A DNA stretch of 64,000 nt from Alphaproteobacteria bacterium (GCA_026400815.1 JAPLOI010000009.1:41391-105390), one strand, 5' to 3'. Shown: positions 17,403 through 27,058, numbered from the stretch's first letter. The notes: a model not told the origin generated them from the letters alone. A program made the numbers and translations.

Positions 17403-18218
17403 ATGCAGGTGATCGAGGCGAACGGGATGCGGATGCCCAAGCTGGGGCTGGGCACGTGGCGGCTGAGCGGCGCGGAATGCGAGCGGGCGGTGGCCGGCGC
17501 CCTGGGGCTGGGCTACCGCCACCTGGATACGGCGCAGATGTACGGAAATGAGGAAGCGGTGGGCGCCGGCATCAAGGCGGGCGGGGTGGCGCGCGAGGCC
17601 ATCCACCTCACCACCAAGGTCTGGCCGGAGAACCTGGCCCCGGCGGCGATGCGGCGCGCGATGGAAGACAGCCTGCGCAAGCTGGGCATCGAGTATGTGG
17701 ATCTCTACCTGATCCACTGGCCATATCCCGACATGGACCTGCCGGCGGCGCTGGAAACGCTGGGGGCGTTGCAGCGCGAGGGCAAGGCCAAGGCGATCGG
17801 CGTTTCCAACTTCACCGTGGCCCTTCTGAAGCAATGCGAGGCGCTGGGCACCAAGGTGGCCTGCAATCAGGTCGAGTATCACGTGCTCCTGGACCAGGCG
17901 AAGCTGCTGTCCTACGCGCGCGGCAAGGGCATCGTCACCACCGCCTATTGCCCGCTCGCGCAGGGGCGGCTGGCCGGGCATGCGGCGCTGGATGCCATTG
18001 CCGCCAAGCATGGCTGCACCGCGGCCCAGGTGGCGATCGCATGGCTGCTGGAGCAGGACATGGTGGCGGCGATTCCGAAGGCAGGGCGGCCAGAGAGCCA
18101 GTCGGCCAATCTCGCCGCGCTGGAGATCCGGCTGGACGCGGCCGATCGGGCGGCCATCGCGGCGCTGCCGAAGGACCAGCGCTGCGTCTCGCCCAGCTTT
18201 GCGCCCGCCTGGGACTAG
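17403..18218 (+). CDS. Aldo/keto reductase (2,5-didehydrogluconate reductase type)
   Basis: A 271-residue NADPH-dependent reductase of the AKR (alpha/beta)8 family. The catalytic tetrad is visible: Asp and Tyr in [14 protein letters not shown], Lys in LTTKVWPEN, and His in YLIHWPYPD. The NADPH site is near [18 protein letters not shown] lies six bases before ATG 17403. The upstream ATG at 17391 has its GGAG too close. The substrate is unknown. Its stop codon shares CTAG with the stop of the convergent GH1-like gene. Confidence 0.9.
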   Translation: MQVIEANGMRMPKLGLGTWRLSGAECERAVAGALGLGYRHLDTAQMYGNEEAVGAGIKAGGVAREAIHLTTKVWPENLAPAAMRRAMEDSLRKLGIEYVDLYLIHWPYPDMDLPAALETLGALQREGKAKAIGVSNFTVALLKQCEALGTKVACNQVEYHVLLDQAKLLSYARGKGIVTTAYCPLAQGRLAGHAALDAIAAKHGCTAAQVAIAWLLEQDMVAAIPKAGRPESQSANLAALEIRLDAADRAAIAALPKDQRCVSPSFAPAWD

Positions 18219-19534
18219 CCCGCCAGCTTCAGCTCCTTGTGGAAGCGGTCTTCGTTCTGCCACCACCCCGGCGCATGGGCGGCGGGGTCCTCGATGCGGC
18301 CATGGTGGCCCAGCGCGTGGACGGCGTCGCCCAGCCGGGTGCGGCGCGGGGTGGTGCCGCTGATGTCAAAGCATCCGGGCTCGTAGCGATTGGTGCGGCG
18401 GGTCATCAGGCTGCACCAATCCACCGCGCCGAACAGCGTCCAGGGGGTGATCGCCAGTAGGTCGCCCCCCTCGCCGCGCAATGTGGCGACAGCGTTCCAG
18501 CATTCGGCGAGCCAGCGAACCTGATGGGCCGGGTCCTCGCAGCCGAGATGCGCCTCGGTCACGGCCAGCGGCAGGCCGGGGTAGCGGGCCACCGCCTCCC
18601 GCAGGCGCGGCAGCCAGCCGGTCTGGCCGGCAACGGCGGGAACGCGCACGGCCTCGGTATCGGCATAGGCCTCGCGCCCGTTGCCGCCATGGGTGTGGGG
18701 CGGATAGAGCGCGGTGCGGTGGTCCAGGAACCGCTCGCTGGTGATGTAGTGGTTGAACCCGAGCACCACCGGCCCGGGCACGCCTTCCCGCAGGGCTTCT
18801 AGCGTGGCGAGCGGCACCCCGGCGTGCCGCAGGCAGGCATGGAAGGGGTGGGCTTCATCCACCTTGCCCAGCACCAGGTCGAGGCTGAGCCAGCGGCGTT
18901 CGTTCTCATAGGCAGCCTGGTCGTGCAGCCTCCCGGTCGCGAAGGTCCGGCCGAGGTCTTCGGTCTGCACCAGCCGGGCATGCGGGATCTCCCGGCGGAT
19001 GGCCTGCATGGCGCGCTGGATGGCGCGGCATTGCAACGCGAGCATGCGCAGGAAGGCGGATTCGCTGGCCTGGTGCGGCGCCCAGTGGCCATAGAGGCCG
19101 GAAAAGCGGGCGGTGGTCAGCGGCTCGTTCACCGGGGTCCAGTCGGTCACCCAGGGGTAGCGCCGTGCCGCACGGCCGGCGAAGACGGCAAGCTTCTCGG
19201 GCAGGGCGTCATCCAGCAGGCAGGTATAGCCGGGCCCGCTACCGTGATGCATCAGCCCGGCAATGGGGGCGATGCCAAGGCGCCGGAGCGCGCCCAGCCG
19301 CTCGTCATGCCACGCCCAGTCGCAATCGCCGGGCTGGTCCGGGGCGATGCGTTCCCAGCTGATCGGGTAGCGCAGGCGGGTAAGGCCAAGCCCGGCCACG
19401 GCGTCGAGATCGGCGATGCGGTCATGATGCCCGGTTTCGCGGAACTGGTCGCGCAGGGTGCGGCCGACCAGGACAACACTGCATTCCAGGCCACCCCAAA
19501 GCTCGGCGGGGGGGAGTTGAGCGGGCGGGGTCAT
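18215..19534 (-). CDS. GH1-like glycosidase-fold protein
   Basis: A 439-residue protein with the beta-glucosidase (GH1) barrel pattern. WTPVNEPLTTARFSGLYGHW carries the acid/base Glu in the NEP motif, and LAVTEAHLGCED has a Glu at the nucleophile position, although the usual ENG is replaced by TEAH. This subfamily is often seen as the N-terminal half of a fusion with a dTDP-4-dehydrorhamnose reductase (RmlD-like) domain. Here it stands alone and ends before any SDR domain. AGGAGG lies ten bases upstream. Activity and substrate are unknown, but a surface-sugar role is plausible. Confidence 0.75.
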   Translation of the reverse strand: MTPPAQLPPAELWGGLECSVVLVGRTLRDQFRETGHHDRIADLDAVAGLGLTRLRYPISWERIAPDQPGDCDWAWHDERLGALRRLGIAPIAGLMHHGSGPGYTCLLDDALPEKLAVFAGRAARRYPWVTDWTPVNEPLTTARFSGLYGHWAPHQASESAFLRMLALQCRAIQRAMQAIRREIPHARLVQTEDLGRTFATGRLHDQAAYENERRWLSLDLVLGKVDEAHPFHACLRHAGVPLATLEALREGVPGPVVLGFNHYITSERFLDHRTALYPPHTHGGNGREAYADTEAVRVPAVAGQTGWLPRLREAVARYPGLPLAVTEAHLGCEDPAHQVRWLAECWNAVATLRGEGGDLLAITPWTLFGAVDWCSLMTRRTNRYEPGCFDISGTTPRRTRLGDAVHALGHHGRIEDPAAHAPGWWQNEDRFHKELKLAG

Positions 19535-19641
19535 GCCGTCTTGGCCTCCTGCGGCAGGCGGAGCGCGTGGTGCAGCAGGCGTGCTAAGTCCGTGGTTCCC
19601 GCCGGGTTGCGGCATGTGACGGGAAATCGCGCATCCGGCAG

Positions 19642-20622
19642 CTACAGCCAGCCGCGAACCCGGAACCAGACGATCGGCAGCACGGCAGAAAGGACAATCG
19701 TCATCAGGGCCATCGGGTAGCCGAAGGCCCAGTCCAGCTCCGGCATGTTCCGGTAGTTCATGCCCCACATGCTGGCGAAGAAGGTCGGCGGCACGCCCAC
19801 CACGCTCACCACCGTGAGCACGCGGATGATGTTGCTCTGCTCGATGCCGATGAAGCCGATGGTGGCCTCCAGCAGGAACTGCACCTTGTTGGCCAGATGC
19901 CCGTCGTAATCCGTCAAGGAGGCGATGTCCGCCCGCAGGATCTTGAACCGGGATTTGTGCTCCGGGGCGATCCAGGCGGCATTGGCCAGCACGAACGGGA
20001 TCATCCGGCCGAGGCCGAGCAACATGTCCCGCACCTTGGAAACAAGGTCGCCGACCCGGCCGACATTGCGCAGCTGCGCGCGCAGCTCCGTCTCCGCCCG
20101 GCGCGGGCGCACGCGCCGGGCATCGCTGGGCCGGAACACGCGGCGGGAGACGGCGTCCAGCTCCTCCCCTTCGCGTTCCAGCATGTCCGCGATGCGCTCC
20201 ACCAGCGCTTCGCACAGGCCGAGCAGCAGCGACATGCTGTTGCGGTCGCCGTTCTGGCTCAGGCGGCAGCGTGCCGCATAGGTATCGAAGGCCGGCACCG
20301 CGGCAAACCGAACCGTCAGCAGCCGTTCGGGCGAGAGAACAAAGCCGATCGGCGAGGTGCGGGATTCGCCCGCCTCCCCACGCACCAGCCCGGGCAGCGA
20401 GAGCGTGAGGGTCTCGCCCTCGCGCCACAGGCGGCTGGAGGTCTCGATCTCCGACAATTCCTCGCGGGTGGGCACGTGCAGGCCGGTCGTCGCCTCAACC
20501 AGCTGGCGGGTGGGCTCATCGGGGTTGACCATGTCGATCCACAGCGCCGCGTCGTGCAGGGCGCCATGGGGCGCGCCACCTTCGGCATGGGCCTGGGAGG
20601 GCGCGGGGAAGACGCTGAGCAT
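19642..20622 (-). CDS. CorA-family Mg2+/divalent cation channel
   Basis: A 326-residue CorA-type protein. A cytoplasmic alpha/beta domain and a long charged helix lead to two C-terminal membrane helices. The hallmark GMN motif lies in SMWGMNYRNMPELDWAFGYP between them. The C-terminus is short and basic (WFRVRGWL). These form pentameric Mg2+ (or Co2+/Ni2+) channels, and ZntB-like zinc transporters share the GMN motif, so the ion is not certain. It diverges from rnd. Confidence 0.9.
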   Translation of the reverse strand: MLSVFPAPSQAHAEGGAPHGALHDAALWIDMVNPDEPTRQLVEATTGLHVPTREELSEIETSSRLWREGETLTLSLPGLVRGEAGESRTSPIGFVLSPERLLTVRFAAVPAFDTYAARCRLSQNGDRNSMSLLLGLCEALVERIADMLEREGEELDAVSRRVFRPSDARRVRPRRAETELRAQLRNVGRVGDLVSKVRDMLLGLGRMIPFVLANAAWIAPEHKSRFKILRADIASLTDYDGHLANKVQFLLEATIGFIGIEQSNIIRVLTVVSVVGVPPTFFASMWGMNYRNMPELDWAFGYPMALMTIVLSAVLPIVWFRVRGWL

Positions 20623-20708
20623 GGGGGCTCCTCCTCTCGGCAGGCCTGCTGACGGCTGGTTGTGCCCGATGGCTTCCGGGGGCGCCAGCGTGCGTGTATG
20701 ACGGTGCC

Positions 20709-21890
20709 ATGCCCCGTACCCCTCGGCCGGAATTCCCGGCGCCTGTACTGATCACCGACACCGCCGCGCTGGAGGCCCTGTGTACGCGATTGCGTGCCGA
20801 GGCGATGGTGACGGTCGACACCGAGTTCATGCGCGAGCGCACCTACTGGCCAGAGCTGTGCGTGGTGCAGCTGGCCAGCGACACCGATGTGGCGGTGGTG
20901 GATACGCTGGCGCCGGGCATCGATCTCGCACCGCTGGGCGAACTGCTGGCCGACACCAACGTGATGAAGGTGTTCCACGCCGCCCGCCAGGATATCGAGA
21001 TCTTCGTGCTCCGCTTCGGCGACGTGCCGCGGCCGATGTTCGACACCCAGGTGGCCGCCATGGTGGCCGGCTTCGGCGACCAGGTCGGCTACGATTCGCT
21101 GGTGGCGGCCACCACGGGCGGCCATATCGACAAGGCACACCGCTTCAGCGACTGGGCGGCCCGGCCGCTGAGCACCGCGCAGATCAACTACGCCGCCGCC
21201 GACGTCACCCATCTGCGCCGTGTCTACGAAAAGCTGCAGGCGCGGCTGGAAAAGGAAGGCCGGCTGGACTGGGTGGGCCAGGAGATGGCCGTGCTGGCCG
21301 ACCCCGCCACCTACCGCGCCGACCCGGAGCTGATGTGGGAGCGGCTGCGCCCGCGCACCAGCAACCGCCGCATGCTCGGCGTGCTGCGCGCCATCGCCGC
21401 GTGGCGTGAGCGCGAGGCGCAGCGCTCCAACATCCCGCGCGGCCGCATGCTGAAGGACGAGGCGCTGCTGGAGATCGCGGCCAGTGCCCCCGATTCGATC
21501 GACTCGCTCAGCCGCATGCGCGGCGTCACCCGCGGCTTCGCCGAAGGGCGGATGGGCGAAGGCCTGCTGGCAGCCATCGCCGAGGCCAAGGCGATGCCCG
21601 AGGCGGAACTGCCCGAGGTGCCGAACCACCGCGACGGCCCCAAGCCCTCGCCGGCGCTCGTCTCCCTGCTGAAGGTCCTGCTGGCGGCGAAGTGCGAACA
21701 GCACCACGTGGCACCGAAGCTGGTGGCCAACAGCGAGGACATCGACCGCATCGCGGCGGAGGATGCCCCGGATGTGCAGGCGCTGCAGGGCTGGCGGCAC
21801 GAGGTGTTCGGCGCCGATGCGCTGGCGCTGAAAGCCGGCGGCGTGGCGCTGGGCGTGGATGGCAAGCGGATCCGCCTGATCCGAACCTAG
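20709..21890 (+). CDS. rnd: Ribonuclease D
   Basis: A 3'-5' exoribonuclease of 393 residues involved in tRNA 3' maturation. The DEDDy exonuclease site is visible: VDTEFMRERTYWPELCVVQL, FHAARQDIEIF, and the third motif with Tyr in QINYAAADVTHL. The HRDC RNA-binding domain follows (REREAQRSNIPRGRMLKDEA). MPRTPRPEFPAPVLITD is taken as the start. An upstream GTG at 20694 adds five residues, and no clear Shine-Dalgarno distinguishes them. It converges on the MFS gene with only four bases between stops. Confidence 0.94.
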   Translation: MPRTPRPEFPAPVLITDTAALEALCTRLRAEAMVTVDTEFMRERTYWPELCVVQLASDTDVAVVDTLAPGIDLAPLGELLADTNVMKVFHAARQDIEIFVLRFGDVPRPMFDTQVAAMVAGFGDQVGYDSLVAATTGGHIDKAHRFSDWAARPLSTAQINYAAADVTHLRRVYEKLQARLEKEGRLDWVGQEMAVLADPATYRADPELMWERLRPRTSNRRMLGVLRAIAAWREREAQRSNIPRGRMLKDEALLEIAASAPDSIDSLSRMRGVTRGFAEGRMGEGLLAAIAEAKAMPEAELPEVPNHRDGPKPSPALVSLLKVLLAAKCEQHHVAPKLVANSEDIDRIAAEDAPDVQALQGWRHEVFGADALALKAGGVALGVDGKRIRLIRT

Positions 21891-21894
21891 GGCC

Positions 21895-23124
21895 TTACCC
21901 GGGCCGCCTTGTCATCGCCAGCGTGGCCAGCGCGAACACGGCCAGCTGCCCGGCCGCCAGGCCGAAGGCCAGCGTGTAGCTGCCGGTCCATCGCACCACC
22001 ACGGTGAAGGCAATCGGGCCGCAGACCGAGCCGAGGAAGCCGAACAAATTGGCCGCCGAGGTTACCTCCCCCACCATGCGCGGCGGGGCAACACGCGCCA
22101 GCTCCGCCATGTGCACCCCCACCCAGCCGAAACCGCACAGCCCGGCGGCGGCAACGCAGACCGGCAGCGTCCAGTTGCCATGGTCCGCCACGGTCACCAG
22201 CGCCAGCACCGCCAGCGCCGCCGCCAGCGCCTGGGCGGTGAGCAGCTGAAGCGCGCCGCCGGCCATCCGGTCCGACAGCCAGCCGAGGCCGATGCGCCCG
22301 GCAAGGCTCGCCGCCTGCATCAGGGCCACAAGCCGGCCGGCCTCGGCCAGCGTGGCGGCATGCTGGGTCACGACATAGGTGGCCATGAAGCTGCCAAGGC
22401 AGGCCTGGACAATGGAGAACGAGGCCCCCAGCGCCGTGAGCAGCGGCAACGAGGGATGGGCCCGCAGGCTGCCCAGCGAGCGCACCAGCACCCTGGGCGA
22501 AAGCAGCGCACGGCCCCAGGCGGCGTTGGCCCCAGGCGCCGGGCCCGGTCCGTCCAGCCGGCGGCGGAAGGGCTGGATCGCCAGCATCGCCGCCAGCGCC
22601 AGGGCGATGATGCAGCCCAGCGCGGTGCCCAGGCCGTGCGACAGCGCCAACGGCGCCACAACCAGCCCGGCCAGCATGCCACCAAACGGCACCCCGGCCT
22701 GCTTGATCGAGAAGATCAGCGTCCGGTGCCGCGCCGGCGCGGCGCGGTTGAGGATCTGGCTACCGGCCGGCGTATTGGGCGCAACCCCGAAGCCCACCGC
22801 CAGCGCGCCCAACAGCCCCACCATGCCAAGCGGCTGAGACAGCACGAACAGCCCAAGCACGATGCAGACCAGGCCGATCTGCAGCGAACGGATCGCGCCA
22901 TGATGGGCCAGCATCGGCCCGCCGCAGGCCAGGTACCAGCAGATGCCGGCCGAGTTCATCGCCGACACCAGGCCGATGCTCTCCGCCGGCAGCCCGGCCC
23001 GCTCCATCAGCGGGGGGCCAAGCAGCGGGGCGCTCATGCCGGCGAAGGAGCTGATGACCTGTGCGATGAGAGTGGCCGCGAGCGCGCTGGCCCAAAGCGG
23101 CAATGTCACCTGCGTCGCATCCAC
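21895..23124 (-). CDS. MFS transporter
   Basis: A polytopic membrane protein of about 409 residues with the 12-helix pattern of the major facilitator superfamily. The family-type loop residues GWLSDRMAGG (motif A-like) fall in the second half, and a polar loop of about 40 residues separates the two six-helix bundles. GTG 23124 is chosen because the protein then begins just before the first helix. The frame stays open far upstream but overlaps the divergent M81 gene. The substrate is unknown. Confidence 0.8.
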   Translation of the reverse strand: MDATQVTLPLWASALAATLIAQVISSFAGMSAPLLGPPLMERAGLPAESIGLVSAMNSAGICWYLACGGPMLAHHGAIRSLQIGLVCIVLGLFVLSQPLGMVGLLGALAVGFGVAPNTPAGSQILNRAAPARHRTLIFSIKQAGVPFGGMLAGLVVAPLALSHGLGTALGCIIALALAAMLAIQPFRRRLDGPGPAPGANAAWGRALLSPRVLVRSLGSLRAHPSLPLLTALGASFSIVQACLGSFMATYVVTQHAATLAEAGRLVALMQAASLAGRIGLGWLSDRMAGGALQLLTAQALAAALAVLALVTVADHGNWTLPVCVAAAGLCGFGWVGVHMAELARVAPPRMVGEVTSAANLFGFLGSVCGPIAFTVVVRWTGSYTLAFGLAAGQLAVFALATLAMTRRPG

Positions 23125-23215
23125 CCGCCATCCGTGAAGGGGAGCCTGCCAGGGCCGGGGTGGGAAGACCAGGGGGCGGGCTGTAGTCTGGCCAGAACCG
23201 GAGTGGAGACCGCCC

Positions 23216-24730
23216 ATGCGCCACGTGCTTGCCGCCATGATCCTGCATGAGGCGAACAGCTTCGCAGCCCCAGCCCCGCTCGCGCATTTCGAGCGCCAGG
23301 GCGTGGTGCGCGGAACGGAAATCGGGCCGCGCTTCGGCCCGACGCGCACCGAGATGGGCGGGTTCCTCGCCTATGCCGCGGAAGCCGGCTGGCGCCTGAC
23401 CACGCCGATCGCCGTGCCATGCTCCCCAGCCGGTCCGATGGATGCCAACGCCTTCGCCGCCATCCGCGATGCCTTGGTGGCGGGCACAAGCGCCGCCGGG
23501 AAAATCGATGGCGTGCTGCTGGGCCTGCATGGCGCCTGCGTGGCGGTGGGCGAAGACGATGCCGATGGCGCCCTGGCCCAGGCGGTGCGCGATATCGTGG
23601 GGCCCGACGTGCCAATCGTCGTCACGCTCGATCCGCACAGCAACGTCTCCGACCGGCTGGCCGCCGCGGCCAATGCCATCACCGCCTATCGCACCCACCC
23701 GCATGTGGACCATTTCGAGACGGCCTCGCGGGCGGCCGGAATTCTCAAGCGGGCAATGGACGGCGAGATCAAGCCAAAGGTCCACCTGGCGCGAAGCTGG
23801 CAAATGCGCGGCTTCGATTCCACCCGCACCACCCCGCCCGATGGCCCGGCCCGGCGCGGCCAGGCCCTGGCGCGGGCCATGGAAGCCGCAGACCCTGGCG
23901 TGATCGAAGTGAGCCTGCAATCCGGCTTCGTGCTGGCCGATGTCTGGCATGTCGGCCCCTCCGTCGCGGTCACCGGGAACGGCGCCGATCCCCGCTTCGC
24001 CGCCCTGGGCGCACAGCTGGTGCGGTTCTGCTGGGATGAGCGCAACAACGACACGGTAAAGATGCACACCGTGGCCGAAGCCCTGGCCGCGGCGCGCGCC
24101 GTGCCGCCGGGGCCCGGCCCGGTGGTGGTCTCCGATTTCGGCGATGCGCCCGGCGGCGGCGGCTATGGCGACGCCACCGCGGTGCTACGGGCCATGCTGG
24201 AGAACCCCGTACCCGGCGCCGTCTTCGCCTCCATCGCCGATCCCGTGGCGGCGGAGGCCGCGCGCGCCGCCGGCGTGGGCGCGGATGTGGCACTCTCCCT
24301 CGGCGGCCACGTCGCCCCGGCCCATGGCGGCGGCCCGGTGGAAGCGGTGTTCCGGGTCCTGGCCCTGTCCGATGGCAAGTTCACCCACGAAGGGCCGTAC
24401 ACCCCGGGCCAGATGGGCCAGTTCGGCCCTTCCGCCCTGCTGGAGCGCCACGGCATCAAGGTGATCGTCACCACCTGGCAGCGCAACATCCTCGACCTGC
24501 AGCAGCTCAGGATCTTCGGCATCAACCCCACGGCCCCGCCGCTGATCGCGATCAAATGCATGGATGCGTTCCGCGCCGCCTTCGCGCCCATCGCCCGCGT
24601 CGCCATCGCCTGCGAATCCGGCGGCGTCTCCAGCCGCGTCCATACCTCCCTCACCTGGACCAAGGTGCGCCGCCCGGTCTGGCCGCTGGACCCGGACGCA
24701 GTGGTGGAAGCGGCGGCGGGGGAGGTATAG
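23216..24730 (+). CDS. M81 family metallopeptidase (MlrC-like)
   Basis: A 504-residue member of the M81/DUF1485 family, named for MlrC, which degrades linearised microcystin. Candidate metal ligands are visible: ILHEANSF near the start, VTLDPHSNVS, and YRTHPHVDHFETA. DFGDAPGGGGYGDAT opens the C-terminal MlrC domain. These proteins occur widely in soil proteobacteria beside transporters, and their natural substrates are mostly unknown. A divergent MFS carrier lies next to it, and two glycosyltransferase genes follow closely on the same strand. Confidence 0.9.
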   Translation: MRHVLAAMILHEANSFAAPAPLAHFERQGVVRGTEIGPRFGPTRTEMGGFLAYAAEAGWRLTTPIAVPCSPAGPMDANAFAAIRDALVAGTSAAGKIDGVLLGLHGACVAVGEDDADGALAQAVRDIVGPDVPIVVTLDPHSNVSDRLAAAANAITAYRTHPHVDHFETASRAAGILKRAMDGEIKPKVHLARSWQMRGFDSTRTTPPDGPARRGQALARAMEAADPGVIEVSLQSGFVLADVWHVGPSVAVTGNGADPRFAALGAQLVRFCWDERNNDTVKMHTVAEALAAARAVPPGPGPVVVSDFGDAPGGGGYGDATAVLRAMLENPVPGAVFASIADPVAAEAARAAGVGADVALSLGGHVAPAHGGGPVEAVFRVLALSDGKFTHEGPYTPGQMGQFGPSALLERHGIKVIVTTWQRNILDLQQLRIFGINPTAPPLIAIKCMDAFRAAFAPIARVAIACESGGVSSRVHTSLTWTKVRRPVWPLDPDAVVEAAAGEV

Positions 24731-24738
24731 GGGCGGGC

Positions 24739-25932
24739 ATGACCGCTTCGCCCCTTTCGCTGCTGCACCGCGCCTGGCGCACGCTGCCCGCCGGGCCGCG
24801 CCGGGCGCTGATGCGCGGGGTCACCACGGCCATGGCGCCACGGCCAGAGGCTGTGATGCCACCGGCGGGGCAGGGGATGGCGCTGCTGGGCGAGTTCGCC
24901 CGCCCCTCCGGCCTCGGCATGGGCGTGCGGCTGGTGCGCGATGCGCTGGGGGGCATGGGCGTTCCCGCCATGGCACTCGACATGGATGCCGGCCGGGCAC
25001 CACTGCCGCCGCCGGGAATGCCGCTGATGCTGCACGTGAACCCGCCCTCCCTGCCATTGGCCCTGCTCGGGCAAGACCGCGCGCTGCTGCGCGGCCGGCG
25101 CGTGGTGGGCATGTGGAACTGGGAACTGCCCGTGGTGCCCGAATCCTGGCGGATGGGCTTCCGCTTCGTGCACGAGGTATGGGTCACCAGCCGCTTCACG
25201 GCCGAGGCGATGGCCGGGGTAATGCCGCCCGGGATGGCGGTGCGGGTGGTGAACTACCCGCTGGCCGTCGCGCCTCCGGTCCCGGCCGCGATGGGGCGCG
25301 AGGCATTCGGCCTGCCGGCGGCAGCCTTGGTGGTGCTGGTATCCTTCAATCTCGCGTCAAGCTTCGTGCGCAAGAACCCCCTGGCGGCAGTGGCTGCCTT
25401 CCGCGCGGCCTTCGGGAACCGGGCAGACCGGGTGCTGTTGCTGAAGGTGGGGCATCCCGGGCATTTCCCCGAGGATTTCGCCCTGCTGCAACAGGCGGTG
25501 GCAGACATGGGCAATGTGCGGATCGAAACGCGGGAAATGGCGCTGGGCGAGGTCCATGCCCTCACGTCGTGCGCGGACATCGTGCTCTCCCTGCATCGCA
25601 GCGAGGGCTTCGGGCTGGTCCCGGCGGAAGCCATGCTGCTGGGCCGCCCGGTGGTGGCCACGGGATGGTCAGGGAACATGGATTTCATGGACGCGGACAG
25701 CGCCGCGCTGGTGCCGTTCACCCTGGTCCCGGCGCAGGATCCGCGCGGGGTGCTGGAAGTGCCGGGCGCCGTCTGGGCAGAGCCCGATATCGCCGTGGCG
25801 GCGCAAGCCCTGCGCCAACTGGCCGACGACCCCGCCGCCCGTGCGGCCCTGGGCGCGCGCGGCCAGGCCAAGGCGCGGGCTTCCCTGGGCGTGGAAAGCC
25901 TCGCGGCGGCGCTGCGCGGTTTCACCGCATGA
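24739..25932 (+). CDS. Glycosyltransferase family 4 (first)
   Basis: A 397-residue GT-B glycosyltransferase. The C-terminal donor domain has the EX7E motif in LHRSEGFGLVPAEAMLLGRP followed by VVATGWSGNMDFMD, which binds the nucleotide sugar. The N-terminal domain is less conserved (GMWNWELPVVPESW). It starts eight bases after the M81 stop. Its stop overlaps the next start as ATGA, so the two transferases are translationally coupled. Sugar and acceptor cannot be inferred, and a surface polysaccharide or glycolipid is likely given the flippase and UppP genes nearby. Confidence 0.88.
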   Translation: MTASPLSLLHRAWRTLPAGPRRALMRGVTTAMAPRPEAVMPPAGQGMALLGEFARPSGLGMGVRLVRDALGGMGVPAMALDMDAGRAPLPPPGMPLMLHVNPPSLPLALLGQDRALLRGRRVVGMWNWELPVVPESWRMGFRFVHEVWVTSRFTAEAMAGVMPPGMAVRVVNYPLAVAPPVPAAMGREAFGLPAAALVVLVSFNLASSFVRKNPLAAVAAFRAAFGNRADRVLLLKVGHPGHFPEDFALLQQAVADMGNVRIETREMALGEVHALTSCADIVLSLHRSEGFGLVPAEAMLLGRPVVATGWSGNMDFMDADSAALVPFTLVPAQDPRGVLEVPGAVWAEPDIAVAAQALRQLADDPAARAALGARGQAKARASLGVESLAAALRGFTA

Positions 25933-27044
25933 GGGTCCTGGTATGGCAATGGGGCCGCCGAGGCGCCGGGCCGCGCTACGCGGTGGAACTGGCCGCCGGC
26001 CTGCGCGGCGTGCCCGGCGTGGAAGCGCTGCTCTCCCTGTCCCGGCAGGCAGAAATCCTCGCCGGGGCAGATGCGCCGGCCTGCGACCTGCCGATCGAGA
26101 CCTATTCCGGCCTGCGCGACCTGGTGCTGCGCCTGCCCCGGCTGCCCTTCGAGGTCGGCGGCCTGGCAAAGCGCATCGCGGCGCTGCGGCCCGATGTGGC
26201 GATCTGCGCCATGCCGGCGCCGCTGGATGTGCTGATGGCCGCCGCATTGCGGCGGGCCAAGGTGCCCCATGCCGTGGTGATCCACGATGCCGATCTGCAC
26301 CCCGGCGACATCCACTCGCTCCAGATGGTCCTGCAACGCCGCCTGGCCCGGCGCGCCGATGCCGTGGTCGCCCTCAGCCGCCACGTCGGCGACCGCCTGC
26401 TGGAACAGGGCGTGGCCCGGCCCGGCCGCCTGGTGCTGACGGAACTGCCCCCGCTCTCCTACGGCGCCCCCCCACCCCCGCCACGCACCCATGGCGGCAA
26501 GCTCCGGCTGCTCTGCTTCGGCCGGCTGCTGCCCTACAAGGGCCTGGACCTGCTGGCCGAAGCCATGGCCGGGCTCGGCCCGCGCGACGACCTGGAATTG
26601 CGCGTGGTCGGCAACGGCCCGGAATCACCGGTGCTCAACCAGCTGCGCGCCCTGCCCGGCGTCACCGTGGAAAACCGCTGGGTGCCCGAAGAAGAAGTGG
26701 CCTCCATCCTGGCCTGGGCCGACGCCCTCGTGCTGCCCTACCGCGAAGCAAGCCAAAGCGGCGTGGCCGCCGCCGCCATCGCAGCCCGGCGCTTTGTGGT
26801 GGCCACACAGGTCGGCGGAATCACCGAACAGCTGGAAGGCTCCGCCATGGCCCGTCTGGTGCCGCCGGACGCCAAGGCCCTCGGCGCCGCACTGGTCGCC
26901 CTGGCAGCGGAACAAGCGCCCTTCGTCGCGCCAACGGAAGATCGCTGGCCCGGCGTGATGGCAGCGCTGGTGCGCGACCTTTCGGCGGTCATTCAAGGAA
27001 GAAAAGAAGGCCAGGGCTCTGCCCTGGACCCGCTGGGGCCTTAG
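25929..27044 (+). CDS. Glycosyltransferase family 4 (second)
   Basis: A 371-residue GT-B enzyme. KLRLLCFGRLLPYKGLDLL is the start of the donor domain, LRVVGNGPES follows, and VLPYREASQSGVAAAAIAAR is the donor-binding region. The start overlaps the previous stop (ATGA). The last 13 residues (GQGSALDPLGP region) are encoded by repeat element R1, and the TAG stop lies inside one of its palindromes. The original C-terminus was probably shorter or different. Confidence 0.88.
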   Translation: MRVLVWQWGRRGAGPRYAVELAAGLRGVPGVEALLSLSRQAEILAGADAPACDLPIETYSGLRDLVLRLPRLPFEVGGLAKRIAALRPDVAICAMPAPLDVLMAAALRRAKVPHAVVIHDADLHPGDIHSLQMVLQRRLARRADAVVALSRHVGDRLLEQGVARPGRLVLTELPPLSYGAPPPPPRTHGGKLRLLCFGRLLPYKGLDLLAEAMAGLGPRDDLELRVVGNGPESPVLNQLRALPGVTVENRWVPEEEVASILAWADALVLPYREASQSGVAAAAIAARRFVVATQVGGITEQLEGSAMARLVPPDAKALGAALVALAAEQAPFVAPTEDRWPGVMAALVRDLSAVIQGRKEGQGSALDPLGP

Positions 27045-27058
27045 GCCCCAGACCCCTT
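27006..27058 (+). repeat. Palindromic 3'-end repeat R1
   Basis: Two hairpins in series: CCAGGGC-TCT-GCCCTGG, then CTGGGGCC-TTA-GGCCCCAG, framed by GAAGG at one end and ACCCCTT at the other. R2 at 27620-27694 is the same element in inverted orientation. Each lies at the 3' end of a gene with the GAAGGCCAGG end nearer that gene. The element overlaps the glycosyltransferase coding end. There is no U-tract, so it may act as a terminator, an mRNA-end stabiliser or a REP-like unit. Confidence 0.8.
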
